A stretch of 64,000 nucleotides of DNA from Ophiocordyceps camponoti-saundersi (nom. inval.) (Eukaryota > Ascomycota > Sordariomycetes > Hypocreales > Ophiocordycipitaceae): the NCBI GenBank assembly GCA_003339415.1, contig PDHQ01000009.1, forward strand, positions 94,106 through 158,105. Direction: 5' to 3'. Under the pieces are notes generated by a model. The model was not told the origin of the DNA. It did not search any database and was given only the letters and a program-made list of their open reading frames with translations. Both the position numbers and the translations under genes were made by a program. Positions within the stretch are counted from its first letter, which is position 1. Every line of letters begins with the position of its first letter. Shown here one piece after another: positions 23,550 through 35,262 of the stretch.

Positions 23550-26500
23550 TTAACCGGAAATCCTATTTATAAGCTTAGGAGGTTAAATAAGGAGTAAGAC
23601 CCCTAACCCTAAGACTCTTTAACTACTTAGAGAAAAGTATAAAGTATTTACCTTTCCGAATTTCTAAGAAGACCTAAAGGAATACTATTAGATAAGGAAA
23701 GTATTAAAGGGGATAAATCCCTTTATCCGGGCAGGCCTCTTATTAGCTTATTAGTCCCTAATTTAAGGGGATTTTTTACTAAGGGAGAAGCTAGTAATAT
23801 TATATGCCCTCGTATAGCCCGGTAATACTACTAAATATAAACTCGCTAAGGATAAGTTACGCGACTTATTCTTACGGGATCCTTTAAAAGGAGATATTAA
23901 TAACTAAGTTACTTAATTAATCTAAGCTTAGCGGATTTACCTATAACTAAATAACGTAGGGTTTACCGATAAGGTATATATTAAGTATTTTATCTACGTA
24001 GTAAGGGATCGGTATCCCTTATTTATATAAACGATATAATATAACCTTAATCTAATCTGCTATAGAGACCGCGGAAAAGCTCCTTAATTTATTAATATCC
24101 TTTAGGAGTTTAGGAGGGCTAATTATAAGGCCCCTAAGCATAATAGGACCGAGAAGAAAATAGCTTTCGTTATTTACGATAATCTTAAGTAATAGACGAA
24201 GGTAAATACCTTATAAAATAGGGATTAAAATAGCCGCCCGGCAAAATAAGCCCCTCCCCCTTTTTCTTTAACTAATAACCTTAGAGAGCGTAACGCTTAG
24301 GTTTATACTTAGTATAGATAAAAGTATCTTTAAGAGTTCGAGAGGAAGGAAAATTACTAAAAAAGGTACTTTTACGTTCTCCCTAATTCGATCCCTTATT
24401 TTTTATAAAATTAGATTAATCTTAACGATAACCTTCTTTAATAGGTTATAGATAAGGTAGCCCGCGATCGATTAACTTAACGGAAAGTTAATTAATAGAA
24501 GAAGGAAAATAAAGGAACTACCGGCTAACGGAGGGATAAGGAAACCTCGGGCGTCTTTATAGCCCTAGGGAATCCCGCTTCGAAGGGTGCGGAGATAAAG
24601 GATAGCGTCCTCCTTAATAAGGGGTACTTAATATATATCTTTAACTCCCTTAACTAGTTCGATACTTTCGACCTAAACGCACGGGCTAATCTTACTATTA
24701 CTATAACTAAAGTTACTACCTTAGGGGTAGGCACGGTTATATTAACGATAGAAACGGGTTATCGTATAACTTTTACTAATATCGGGTTTAACCCCGACTT
24801 TAATATTAATCTTATCTTTTTAATAGTCTTTACGGAAAAGGGTTACGCTTAGAATAATCTTATAGGCCGACTTTATAACCTAAGGAATAACGTAACTCTC
24901 TATTATATAGTTACGAGGATTAGGCAGCCTTAGTTATAAGTTATTAAACTAACCCTAATAGCTCTAGTTAACTTACGGGTTCCTCGACCTATCGTAAAGA
25001 TAGACGAGGACTTATAGCACGCCTATATAGGCTATCTAGGAGCCGAGGCATAAGCCTCGCTAGGTAAGTTACCGGGGGTTAATATTAATAAAGCTATCCC
25101 GATAACTAACTGCGAGATCTATATAATTACTAAGCTTAGAAAGGAGAGATTATAGGTACCTTATTAGGCCTCGTAGCCTTAACGCCCTTAGGCTATTATT
25201 TCTTTCGACCTATTCTATATAGGACTAGGTTATAACGGATCGGCTTATTTAGCCCTATTTACTTATAGGCTTATAGGAGAATAAAGGGGGTATAATATCC
25301 CTTATAAAACTAACCTGCCTACTATATAGGTTAAATTCGCAGCCTATATCGTAAGATCTTTTAATTTAAAGGTCTCGATTATCCTCACGGACTATAAGAA
25401 AGCCCTATTTACTAAGGCCTTCCGTAAGGATATATCTTTTAAAAGTATTAATATTTAATTTACCTTACCGGTATATATATATTAAAACGGTTATACTAAA
25501 TAATTAGGGGGTATTATAACCTATACGGCTATATACCTCCTTATATAATTAGGATTCCCTTATAACTTATAGCTAATAGCTATATATATAGCTATCTACC
25601 TCCTTAATAAGACGCCTCGTAAGGTAGATAGGGGGGTAGCCGTATAGCCGATTAAACGAAGGCTCCGTTAGCTTAAGACTTATAACCCTTAGTAGGAGGG
25701 TTATCCGTAGGATCGTCTTATTTAAAACCTACGGCATATTAGAGCCTATAGTTATAAGGCGTTTCCTATAATAAGGAAGGCACTAAGAGGCCTTTAAAGT
25801 AAATTCGATCTAAAAGCTTATATCGGCTATTTAGCCGGTATCACCTCCTCCTTATAATACCTAATCTAGGTGCCCTTCTTAAAAAGGCACTCCCTAATTA
25901 GCACTTCGTTTATAACTTTTAATAAGAAGATATTCTATAGCTAGGACTATAAGGATACCCCTTAGCTAGAAGAAGCCCTTCGTTAGGTCTTTATAGTTAA
26001 AGATTAAGAGGAGGAAGTTAACGATAATAATCTCCTCGGGCCTTTATAATAAGAAAAGCCCGGCACACGTGACCCGGCCGGTAACGATACTTAATCTTAA
26101 GAAACGCTTAAAAACGCGTTTCCCGGCCCTTTTAATTAATCTAGTATTAAAGAGCGGGATAACGGTTATCCCGGCGCCGGACTTATAGATCCCTTAGTAA
26201 AAGAGGCGGAAACGCCCTCTTATACGCCTCTTACCCCTAACTCCCTTAATTAGATAGGGAATTCGGCCTTTATCCTCTCTTAAGCTTTTATAGATAAGCC
26301 CTATCGGGACTATCTGCCGGAGCCCCCTCTTATATATAAAGGGGCTTACGGTAGGCCCGATAAGGTATAATAGCTAGAGGCTATAAAGGTCGAATTAATA
26401 AGGATAGAGGACTATAAAGTTACTAAAGAGATCTCGACGGCCGCTATGCCCTAAGGGTAGCGGTTAATTAATCTTAAATAGGTCTTTATTTATAAGTTTA

Positions 26501-27900
26501 ACCCTTAAGGCTTCTTTTAGAAGTATAAAGCCCGCGTTATTATATACGGAAATAAGTAACCGCCGAACGAATTATCCGTATACGCTTATACGCTAGCGGT
26601 ATAAACGTTCCGGTTATTAATAGCTTTAACGGCCTATTTTAACCTTAAAGCTCGGCAGTACGATTTCGTTAACGCTTTTTATAATAGCGATCTTAATAAG
26701 GAAGTATATTATAAGCTTCCCCCCGGCTTTAATAAGCTAGGCCGGGCCTAGAGGTTAAAGAAGGCTCTCTATAGCCTTCGACGATCCCCTCTTTTTTAAT
26801 ATAAACTGCTTATAGCTTAGCTAAAAAAATAAGGCTATAAGGCCGTTTCGGAAAACCCTTATATTATAACGAACGGAAAGATTATTATTTTCTTCTATAT
26901 CGATAATCTTATAGCTTTATTTAGGAAAGATTAAATAGAAGAATATACTAAGTTTCGATAAGCTATTAAAAAGGCCTTTTAAATTAAGGATCTCGGGGAC
27001 CTTCGCTAGTTCTTAAATATTAAGGTTATTAAGGATAGGGCTAATTAGCGTCTATTCCTAAGCTAGAAATCCTATATTTAAAAGGTTATAACGAAATTTA
27101 AAAAGCTCCTAGGAAAGAAAACTCGGCCTTAGCTAATAATACTTAAGAAGATCCCTCCTTTCGAAGGGGAGGTAATAGCTAAAGAGATTAAGCGATATTA
27201 GGCTATTATCGGTAGCTTAATATACGCTATAATTATTACTTAAGCAGATATTACGTTCGCTATTAGCCGCTTAGTATAAGGTCTTATAAATCCCGGCCCT
27301 TAATATCTATAATCCGTAATCTACGTTATAGAATTCCTTCGTAATACTTAGGACCTCTTAATCGGCTATAATAGTAACGATTCGGCTATTATAGCTATAT
27401 CTAACGCTTCGTTCGGGGATAACTACGACCGAAAGAGCACTAAAGGCTTTATTATCCGAGTCTTCGAGGGTATAGTCGTTTTTAAATCGGGTAAGTAGGA
27501 TACTATTATTACCTTATCTATAGAGGTAGAGTTCCTAGCCCTCTCTTACGTTATTAAGGAAGTTAGAGCCTTCGAGAGGCTTTATAAGGAAATATAATTT
27601 AAGCTTATATAAGATATTACGATTTACTATAATAACCTTTAAACGATTAGGCTAATTACGGAGGAGAATTTAAAGCTAAAGACGAAGCTCCTTTACGTTA
27701 ATATATACTCTTACTAGTTACGTTAAGAGGTTTAGTTAGGCCGTACGAAGATCGGCTAGATAGAAACTTCCGGCATAATAGCGGATAGACTAACTAAGCT
27801 ACTCTAAGGGGAGAAATTCCGCACTTTCTAGAAGGAAATTAGGCTTACGAAGCTATATATAAATCCGAGGGATTAGAGGGAAGAAAATACCTCTTAATCG
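23550..27900 (+). pseudogene. Copia polyprotein remnant (gag, integrase, RT, RNase H)
   Basis: Recognisable pieces with internal stops: integrase core with FDLFYIGLGYNGSAYLALF near 25207 and ILTDYKKALF near 25380; reverse transcriptase with QYDFVNAFYNSDLNKEVYYKL near 26655 and FFYIDNL near 26890 in place of the YVDD box; RNase H with DNYDRKSTKGF near 27420 and LSIEVEFLALS near 27510. The order integrase before RT identifies copia rather than gypsy. The region about 23,600-24,400 is where gag should lie; I cannot identify a zinc knuckle. The second Asp of the RT box reads Asn, another G-to-A type change. Confidence 0.85.
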
Positions 27901-28361
27901 ACTCGTTAATTAAGGCCTAAGGGGAAGAAAATACCCTTTATAAGCCCTATTTAAAATAGGTAGTTATACTTATTTACTCTCTATCTTATATATTAGATCC
28001 GGACTTATATATCCGCGATTAATCTTATTACTTATAACCTAGGCGTTACCTTAGATTATTATTATTTTTTTATTAATAAACTAATCTTCTTTAAAATTAC
28101 TATATATACTTATTTCGTTACTCCCTAATCGCTATCGCGATTATTTTCTTATTAGTTAAATAATACCCTTATCTTAAGATTATCTCTTTTATCGTCTATT
28201 CTAATCGGGGAGATTACCTTAAAATACTATAAACCTACGTTCGCGATATCTTTATTTTCTCTACGAACTTTTCCTTTCTAATATTTTCGACTTATCCGTT
28301 ATTTTCTTTATCGTTAAGGTAATACGGTAAACTTATTAAAATATATAAAAAAATAAAAAGT

Positions 28362-28532
28362 TAGTAGTGCCCGAAAGCACTACCGATAAGACTAAACTAG
28401 GGAAAACCCCTAGCTAGGTAATTTAGCTAGTTTACTATAATAAGGGGGCCCTTAATCCCTTTATTATAGCTACTAGCTAAGCTACCTAACTAAGGGCCTC
28501 CCCTATATAGTAGTTCCCGAAAGTATATACTA
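28362..28532. repeat. Foldback (hairpin) sequence inside the 3' non-coding part of the copia element
   Basis: A long imperfect inverted repeat with a short GC centre (GGGGGCCC at about 28444-28451). The inner arms pair TTTAGCTAG..CTATAATAAGGG with CCCTTTATTATAG..CTAGCTAAG over about 45 bp. The outer ends both carry AGTAG(T)(G/T)CCCGAAAG. Arm mismatches are mainly A/G and C/T, as if the two sides were hit separately by RIP. It could be a nested MITE or a native structure of the retroelement. Confidence 0.6.
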
Positions 28533-28536
28533 AGGA

Positions 28537-28612
28537 GGCACTAGGAATCGAACCCGGCCCTATCGAGGGCTCGGCTATAAAAATAACCGCTTAACCGTTA
28601 TTTAATACTTTC
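28537..28612 (-). repeat. tRNA-like (SINE-like) relic
   Basis: On the minus strand an A-box-like segment (TAACGGTTAAGCGGT, about 28600-28586) is followed about 47 bp later by a perfect B box, GGTTCGATTCC (28554-28544), the internal promoter spacing of a tRNA. Flanking T-arm pairing is visible (GGGCCGGGTTCGATTCCTAG). No clean 7-bp acceptor stem can be drawn and the DNA is RIP-mutated, so this is a dead tRNA gene or the head of a tRNA-derived SINE rather than a working tRNA. Confidence 0.5.
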
Positions 28613-28761
28613 TAAGCTAAATAAACTAACCTATATACCCTACCGCTAATTAACCCTTAACTTTTTCCTTAATTATCGCGAGAAACCTTAATTATACCTT
28701 CTAGAAGGTAGGCATTACTTACCTAGTATAGAAGGCGGTATACGCAGCACCTACGGGGGTA

Positions 28762-29059
28762 TATTAGAGGGCTAAGATAAGAGTAGGTTAAGCGTATATT
28801 TTTATTATCCCTTAAGGCGTATAGTTATTATAATAACGGCTCCGTAACCTAGGAAACGGAATTCCTATTAGGAAAAAGGGCTATATCTAGGGCAATATAT
28901 AGGATATAGGAATAAAGGCTTATTTATAAGGGTATTACGGCATAAGAGGCAGATACGGATAGTCTTTATTATATATATAAAGATAACGATAATTCCCTCC
29001 GTTTTAGGAAGGTAAGCATATTAATTAATGCAATTTGCACGCCTCCTCCTTGTCTGACA
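28762..29059 (+). repeat. Right (3') LTR of the copia element
   Basis: 298 bp. Its 5' part is RIP-converted relative to the left LTR, while its last ~40 bp (ending CTTGTCTGACA) keep the original CpA/TpG sites. Confidence 0.92.
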
Positions 29060-29695
29060 TATATGCATACAAAGGGGCGGGGAGGTATATATATATGTAA
29101 GTAGGTAAAATTGTGTGGATGCATCCTTCTCCTTGTAGCAAAGCTGAAAGGAAGGAAGACCAGGGACTGCTGCTATTGTTGGGCTGCTTTGTTCGTACAA
29201 CAAAAGAGAGGCGATGCGACTGGAGATGGGGGCCAGTCTGTGCGGCGAGCCGGCAGCCACAAGCCCAGCCACCTCGGCGGGGCCCCATGGGCTAATAATA
29301 AGTGCCAGCCTGCCAGAAAAACGGAGCAAAAACGGATGACACCCGAACTTTCTCCGATCACTTGTGGCGCAGGCGAATGGGACGAATCGTCACTCGCTCG
29401 CATCCGTCGTCGGCCATTGTGGCTTAGTCACCATTTGAGACGAATCCACCACGTGTCGCCGGAATCGAAGCATCGTCGTCGACACGCGCCCTTGGCCACT
29501 TTTACTCTCGCCTTTACCTCCTTACCCCCCTATATACGGTCGCATATCCTCAGTCGTCCTCTTTGTACTTGTGGTCGCCTTGTTCATCTCTCTCTCTCTG
29601 CCCCTCCTTTTCGAGTCTACACGTCGACCCTCATCCAACTGTTTGCTTCTCACCCCTTGGCCATCGGTGATCGTTCGATCGATATCCCCGGCGCC
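29060..29695. promoter_or_regulatory. Upstream region of sed5
   Basis: Sequence of normal composition between the right LTR and the sed5 start. Pyrimidine-rich stretches (about 29520-29670) precede the ATG, as is usual in fungal leaders. The frame open from 29111 into sed5 is most likely untranslated leader. Confidence 0.5.
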
Positions 29696-30774
29696 ATGGC
29701 CGTCGCATCCATTCAAGATCGCACGGCCGAGTTCAAGTCGGTTCTGGCGCAGGCCCAGCGTCGCCAGCCGTCAAACAAGGTCGGGTCACAACGGAGATCG
29801 CTCTTGAGCGACGCGCAGAAGGCCGCGGATGGGGACGCAAAGACGCCTCGGCGGTCAGACTTTGCCCGGAAGGCGGCCGAGATCGGACGCGGCATCTCAG
29901 CAACAATGGGCAAGCTGGAGAAGCTCGCGCTACGTGAGTGCGGGCCGAAAGACGGACGAGGCAATCCCTAGCTAACTCGCTCCGTCGCAGTCGCTAAGCG
30001 CCGTAGCCTCTTCGACGATCGGCCCGTCGAGATCAATCAGCTCACCTTCGTCATCAAGCAAGACCTCTCATCACTGAACCAGCAGATCGGCGCGCTCCAG
30101 ACGCTCTCCAAGCAGCAGCACTCCAAGGCCGACCAGGAGGGCGAGCACAACAAGAATGTCGTCTACCTGCTGCAGGGCAAGCTTACGGACGTCTCCGTCA
30201 ACTTCAAGGACGTACTCGAGGCCCGGACCAAGAACATACAGGCCTCGCGGTCGCGGACGGAAAACTTCATCTCGTCAGTGTCGCAGCACGCGGCCCAGCC
30301 GCCGCTACAACCGTCGGCGTCGCCCCTCTACGGCACGCCCAACCGGGCCTCGCCCGCGCCGGGCTCCGACACGCTGTCGCTCAACCCCGTCGGCGACCAG
30401 CAGCTACTGATGATGGAGGAAGCGCAGCAGACGCAGCAGACGAACACGTACATACAGCAAAGAGGCGAGGCCATCGAGGCCATCGAAAAGACCATAAGCG
30501 AATTGGGCAGTATCTTCGGCCAGCTAGCCACCATGGTCTCAGAGCAGAGCGACATGATTCAGCGCATCGACGCAAACACGGAAGACGTCGTCGACAACGT
30601 TGAGGGTGCTCAGCGCGAGCTGCTCAAGTACTGGTCACGCGTGTCCAGTAACCGGTGGCTGATTGCCAAGATGTTTGGTGTCTTGATGATTTTCTTCTTG
30701 TGAGTTGCCCAACCAGCGAAAGGGGTAAAAAAAGACTGACCCATTCCAGGCTCTGGGTCCTCGTCTCCGGGTAG
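29696..30774 (+). CDS. sed5: Syntaxin Sed5 (Golgi Qa-SNARE)
   Basis: Exons 29696-29933, 29991-30699 and 30750-30774 (introns of 57 and 50 nt) give 323 residues. The N-terminal peptide MAVASIQDRTAEF carries the DRTxEF motif by which Sed5/syntaxin-5 binds the SM protein Sly1, which decides the start. An Habc-type helical region follows (EKLALLAKRRSLFDD onward), then a Pro/Ser linker (about 190-220), a SNARE helix with the central Gln in QSDMIQRIDANTEDV, and a C-terminal anchor (WLIAKMFGVLMIFFLLWVLVSG). The anchor needs the last intron to be removed: unspliced, the frame stops just after FFL. The protein fuses ER-derived and intra-Golgi vesicles at the cis-Golgi. It lies downstream of the dead copia element, which separates its promoter from that of the large disordered-protein gene. 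Confidence 0.95.
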
Positions 30775-31303
30775 AGCGGATGGTCTGGCGTGTGGGAGTT
30801 TCCATGTCTTTCCGAATGGCTGGGGAAGAAAAAAAAAAGAATAGAGGAATGCGTCTTGACGGCCTCGCTGGACGAACCGATAGACTACATTAATCATTGG
30901 GCTGTAACTGATCAGGAACACCGGCCCTGAAGCAGAGCCCGGCTGTCTACATACATACAACACTAGAGTCTAGACAATGACTCTTCACTGGCTAATGACA
31001 ACCCCCGAGACCCGGTCCCGCTCCGAATCAGGGGGCCCCCATCGCCGGTGGCAGCCTGAAGAGGTAGCGAAACACGCCAAGTCAAAGAGCCAAGACCTGT
31101 TGCCGTGAATCTCGTGTTAGTCTTTTTAAAAACCAAGGGCTTTTTTTAACTGGCCATCATTCCTTTTTGCCCCCTTGCGCCACTGTCTCTCTCCTCTCTG
31201 TGAAGTCACTCTCCATCATCATCATCATCATACCCATCGTCATACCTCACATACCTACACAGACACATACGCCACAAGTCGCACCAAAAAAAAAAACGTC
31301 ATA
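30775..31303. other. Intergenic, sed5 3' end to aldo-keto reductase promoter
   Basis: No gene seen. A CATCATCATCAT run (about 31215) and a poly-A stretch lie just upstream of the reductase start. Confidence 0.5.
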
Positions 31304-32543
31304 ATGCCAGCCACCAGCAGCTTCAAGCTCAACACACAAGCCGAAATCCCTGCCGTTGGCCTCGGTAAGGCGGGCCACAGCCCCGGACCTTGCATGGTTA
31401 GCTGACGCGGCTGGCTGAATAGGGACATGGCAGTCCAAGCCTGGCGAGGTTCAATCGGCAGTTTCATACGCGCTGCAGAACGGATACCGGTTGGTCGACT
31501 GCGCATACTGCTACGGCAATGAGGACGAGGTGGGCGAGGGCCTCAAAACGGCCTTTTCCTCTGGCGTCGACCGTCGAGATGTCTTTGTCATGACCAAGGT
31601 CTGGGCCACGTACAACAATCGCGTTGCCGAGGGGCTGGAGAAGAGCTTGAAGAGCCTGGGGCTTGATTACGTCGATCTATATCTCATTGTGGGTTTTGTG
31701 TCGCTGTTGGATTTTGGTTACTCGAGCTGACGGTTGCAGCACTGGCCTGTCCTCATGAACCCGAATGGTAAGAAGGAAGATGGGATACCGTTTCGCTGCT
31801 TTCTGACGACTGACGATGATGATAGGTAACGACGAAAAGTTCCCGACATTACCTGACGGGTCTCGCGATATCATTCGTGGATGGAATCACGTCGAGGCCT
31901 GGAAGCAGATGGAAGCCCTCCTGGCCACGGGTAAGGTTAAGGCGATTGGCGTCTGCAACGTTGGTATCCCGAGAGCTTCTCTTTCACATGTCACAACAAA
32001 GGCTAAACTCCCTCTTTTCTCATCCGACAGTATAGCAAGAAATACATGGAAGAGCTGCTGTCGCAATGCACCGTCGTCCCCGCCATCAACCAGATCGAGA
32101 ACCACCCAAGCCTACCGCAGCAAGACGTCGTCGACTTCTGCAAGTCAAAGGGAATCCACATAGTGGCCTACAGCCCGCTGGGAAGCACAGGCAGCCCTTT
32201 GATGAGCGCCGAGCCCGTCGTCGAGATCGCGCGCAAAAAGGGTGTCAGCGCCGGCACCGTCCTGCTGAGCTACCACGGTGAGTTGCGTCCGGGCCCTTGT
32301 TCGTTTTCCCGGCAGAGTCTGACGCTTGGGGGGCGGTGGGAAATAGTCGCGAGGGGGAGCACCGTTCTCGCAAAGTCGGTCACTCCCGCGCGTATCAAGG
32401 AGAATCTGAACATCGTCGATCTCGATGCTGAGGATATGAAGCTACTTGATGACTACTCGGCTGAGCTTGTGAAGAAGGGTGAGCTTAAGCGTTATGTGAA
32501 GCCGGCTTTCAATGTCGATTTCGGCTTCGCGGATAAGTGGTAA
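31304..32543 (+). CDS. Aldo-keto reductase (glycerol / L-glyceraldehyde reductase-like)
   Basis: Six exons (31304-31364, 31423-31688, 31740-31767, 31826-31959, 32031-32277, 32347-32543) give 310 residues; one exon is only 28 nt. The catalytic tetrad is intact: Asp46 and Tyr51 (VDCAYCYGNE), Lys79 (MTKVW), His110 (LIHWPV). AINQIENHP, VAYSPLGS and the cofactor-binding region (TVLAKSVTPARIKEN) fit the AKR barrel; the Lys-Ser in the last motif suggests NADPH. Closest family by memory is the Gcy1/GLD1-type fungal reductases that act on glyceraldehyde, glycerol/dihydroxyacetone or uronates; substrate is not decided by sequence. The intron after VCN has an unusual GTTGGT donor. It is convergent with a sorbitol-dehydrogenase-like gene, 104 bp between stops, which suggests polyol or sugar interconversion. 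Confidence 0.92.
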
Positions 32544-32647
32544 GAAAAGGTTGAATCGACTGGATGAGATAGACTGTAAGAGGAAAGACTCTATTTAGAA
32601 CAATGCAATGGTTGCTAGAAACAAATGCTAGAAAAGAAACAAGCACT

Positions 32648-33857
32648 TTAACTCTCCATATCCACGACGACCTTGAGCACCAGATGATCCTCGTCGTCCT
32701 TGACCTTGCCTGCCATGAGAAAAGCGTCCTTGATACGATCCATGCCTTTGAAATGATGGGTGATGAGCGTCCTAAGATCCGGCATAGCAGCCGGCGGATT
32801 CGAGAGCAGCTCGATGGCCTTGGGGTAAGAGTTGGCGTAGCGGAAGACACCAACGAGGTCTACCTCGCGCAGTGCGGCGGCAGATATCGGCAGCGTCATG
32901 ATTGGATTCCCCATCCCGATGATCATGACCTTGCCGCCGGGTTTGGTCGCCTACAAGAGAGGAAGTTCAGTAAAGAGAGCTTGTGAAAGAGGAGACAGAT
33001 GGTTTGAGAAAACATACATAGATGGCGCTCTGGAAGCACGATTCGACGCCGGTGCATTCGTAAACGGCAGATACCTCACCCAAAGGCCGACCAGAAACTT
33101 GCACAGCAGCAATCTGATCAGCCACTTGACGGGCAAAGGCAAGCTTCTCGTCGATAGTCTCAGGCCGAGCCATAGGCACGACGAAGCCGGCATCAGCAAA
33201 GCCCCGATCAACAGCAAAGTCGACCCTCTCCTTCTGGATATCCGCAATGACGACGGCGGCAGCACCAGTAGCCTTGCTCACAGCAGCAGCCAACAAGCCG
33301 ACCGCGCCAGCACCAAAGACAAGCACGGAAACACCAGCCGGCAACGCCGCCCGATGACAAGCATGGACAGCGACAGAAAGCGGCTCAGCCAAAGCCCCGA
33401 GACGAAAGTCGACCCCGTCCGGAAGACGATGGCACCACCTCGCCGGATGGTTGACCCTTGCCTGCAGCGTGCCCTGCGCGTGCGGAAAGGCCTTTGCCGA
33501 GCTGCGAAAGCGCATGTCTCGACAGATGTTGTACCGACCTTGACAGCAGTCTTGACAGCTCTCGCACGGGACGCCCACCTCGAGAGCGACTCTATCTCCC
33601 GTTCGAAGATGCTTGACGGCTTCTCCGACGGCGACCACCGTCCCGCTCGATTCGTGGCCCAGCGTTAGTGGCTCGCGAACCATGATGTCGCCGTTGCGGA
33701 AGTGCTTGAAGTAATGAAGGTCAGAGCCGCATAGGCCCGTCGACTGGATCGATACCTGGACCTCGTCTGCGGCGGGGGGTGAGATCGGTCTCTCTTCGAG
33801 TCGGAGGTCGCCTGCGCCGTGCAAGACGGAGGCGCGGATGTGTTGCGGAGAGGACAT
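32648..33857 (-). CDS. Zinc-dependent sorbitol/xylitol dehydrogenase-like MDR enzyme
   Basis: Exons 33018-33857 and 32648-32950 (67-nt intron) give 380 residues. The GroES-like domain carries the catalytic zinc ligands Cys43 (GLCGSDLHYF) and His68-Glu69 (LGHES), and a structural zinc site at Cys98, 101, 104 and 112. The coenzyme domain has GAGAVGLL (about 182) followed by Asp206 (IADIQKE), the residue that favours NAD over NADP. LGVFRYANSYPKAIELL near the C-terminus is typical of the sorbitol dehydrogenase branch. It would oxidise a polyol such as sorbitol or xylitol to the ketose in the cytosol. The convergent aldo-keto reductase next door could supply the polyol, a reductase/dehydrogenase pairing as in fungal pentose and hexitol routes; this link is inference. 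Confidence 0.92.
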
Positions 33858-35262
33858 TTCGTTGTTGCTGTTTGTTCCTGAGGTGGTTTAGATGATGATG
33901 AGAAGAGAGAGGAGATTGTGTATTTATTTTTTTTTTCCACTTCTGGCTTAAACGAAGCAAAAGACGATGGAAATGGTATTGCCAAGAAGTCGCTGCCTTA
34001 AACTGACGTCGTCGCTTCAATTGCCGAACCCTTCCTTCACCTCTTGCGGGGGCGGGGGAGGAGGGTCCGGGGAACCGGAGCCGATTACTCGAATAGGAAA
34101 TGCAGGAAAACACCGTTAATCTGCTCTACTCGCAAGGCCAAAGCAGCCATCAGTCATGAATCTGCATGTCCCATCACGATCCGTATCAAGTCGATTCATC
34201 TGCAAACTACGAACACCTAATAATAGACCTACGCTGTGACGTGCATGCGTGGAGAGTCAGACTGGGCTGGTACCTGAGCTGCAGTCAGGGGTAGGCTTCC
34301 GCACCAACGCCTCGGTTCGGCGCCATCGTGCCCGGGATGACGAGGAGGCGGCACGAGGAGGCTTGGCTTGGCGGCTTTTGTCGTCTAACGAAGTACCGGA
34401 ATCTGGTGTCATAATCACAAGGGGTCTCGGGCTTTGGTCAATAGGATCGTTACGGAGGAGGCCACAGGCGAGGGATTGGCAATGCTGAGATAGGGCTTAG
34501 GTCCGTATATATGCTTGCCTTGAGAGAAGCTACGCAGAAGCCAGCCATCATGTATCAAAAGGACAACGGGGCATGCGTACAATCGTAAGCTGGTGTGCCG
34601 AAAAGATCCAGCGCTCGTGGTATTCTATCTACAGGTTTCATGTCTGCTGAGATGCCCTAACCCTTCTTTCTCACATCGTGAGGAGCAACCTACCCTACAC
34701 CGCTTCTCGCTTCAGCCAAGCCGGCTCTCTTATCAGAAATAAAGGACGTGGAAAACTCTGCTACTATATGTATAAGACGTATTCCTTTAACTTCCTAGGC
34801 AACGAGCGTAGGATTTCTCTTCGCAGAAGGCTAGCTAGGAAACTAGTATCTCTATTTCTCAGAGCCTTTCTCACGAGGGCCTATCATTTCTGTTCATATG
34901 AGTAAGACCTCCGAGCCTTAGGTAGCGGACTCGCGAGCTCTCTAGTTAATACACCCATATACCTACCGCACTCTCACGCACTCACACACACAAATCAATC
35001 ACTCCGCTCACTCTTTGTCCCACGTGACCTTCCGATTCCGACCGAATCCCTCTCGGCTTCTGATACCTACTTACCAGACCCAACGCATTCATCACATCTA
35101 CTCCAGGGAAAAACACAAGATGAAACGGCCTGCAGAAAGACCGCAGGGAACGAGGAAGAGAGACGATGGTCGTGTCTAATGTTAACAGTCACGTGATGTA
35201 GCATCGTGCGCGGAGTATATATTTTCTTCAGGCGAAGCGCTAAAGAAAGACAGCATTCATAT
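33858..35262. other. Intergenic, no gene supported
   Basis: Begins with the dehydrogenase promoter. ORFs are short and resemble nothing known. At about 35168 the 12-mer GTCGTGTCTAAT matches, in inverted orientation, the inner end of the MITE repeat that follows at 35263. Confidence 0.45.

Larger units (their letters stand above)
22889..29059 (+). mobile_element. Full-length RIP-inactivated Ty1/copia LTR retrotransposon
   Basis: A 6171-bp element bounded by 298-bp LTRs (22889-23186 and 28762-29059) with TGTCAG...CTGACA ends. The flanking 5-mers are CATAT (22884-22888) and TATAT (29060-29064), a target duplication with one C/T difference of the kind RIP makes. A purine tract ending CTACGGGGG precedes the right LTR. 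The interior reads in copia order on the plus strand: gag-like region, integrase, reverse transcriptase, RNase H. It is full of TAA/TAG and holds no ORF of 60 codons. CpA and TpG are almost absent while CpG survives, so the element is dead. Confidence 0.93.

Noticed and set aside
28537..28612. A functional tRNA gene
   Set aside because: Internal promoter boxes are visible, but no clean acceptor stem can be drawn and the sequence is RIP-mutated inside a dead element.
29111..29695. Upstream extension of the sed5 frame
   Set aside because: The frame is open but the added residues resemble leader sequence, and the true Sed5 N-terminus with the Sly1-binding DRTxEF motif starts at 29696.
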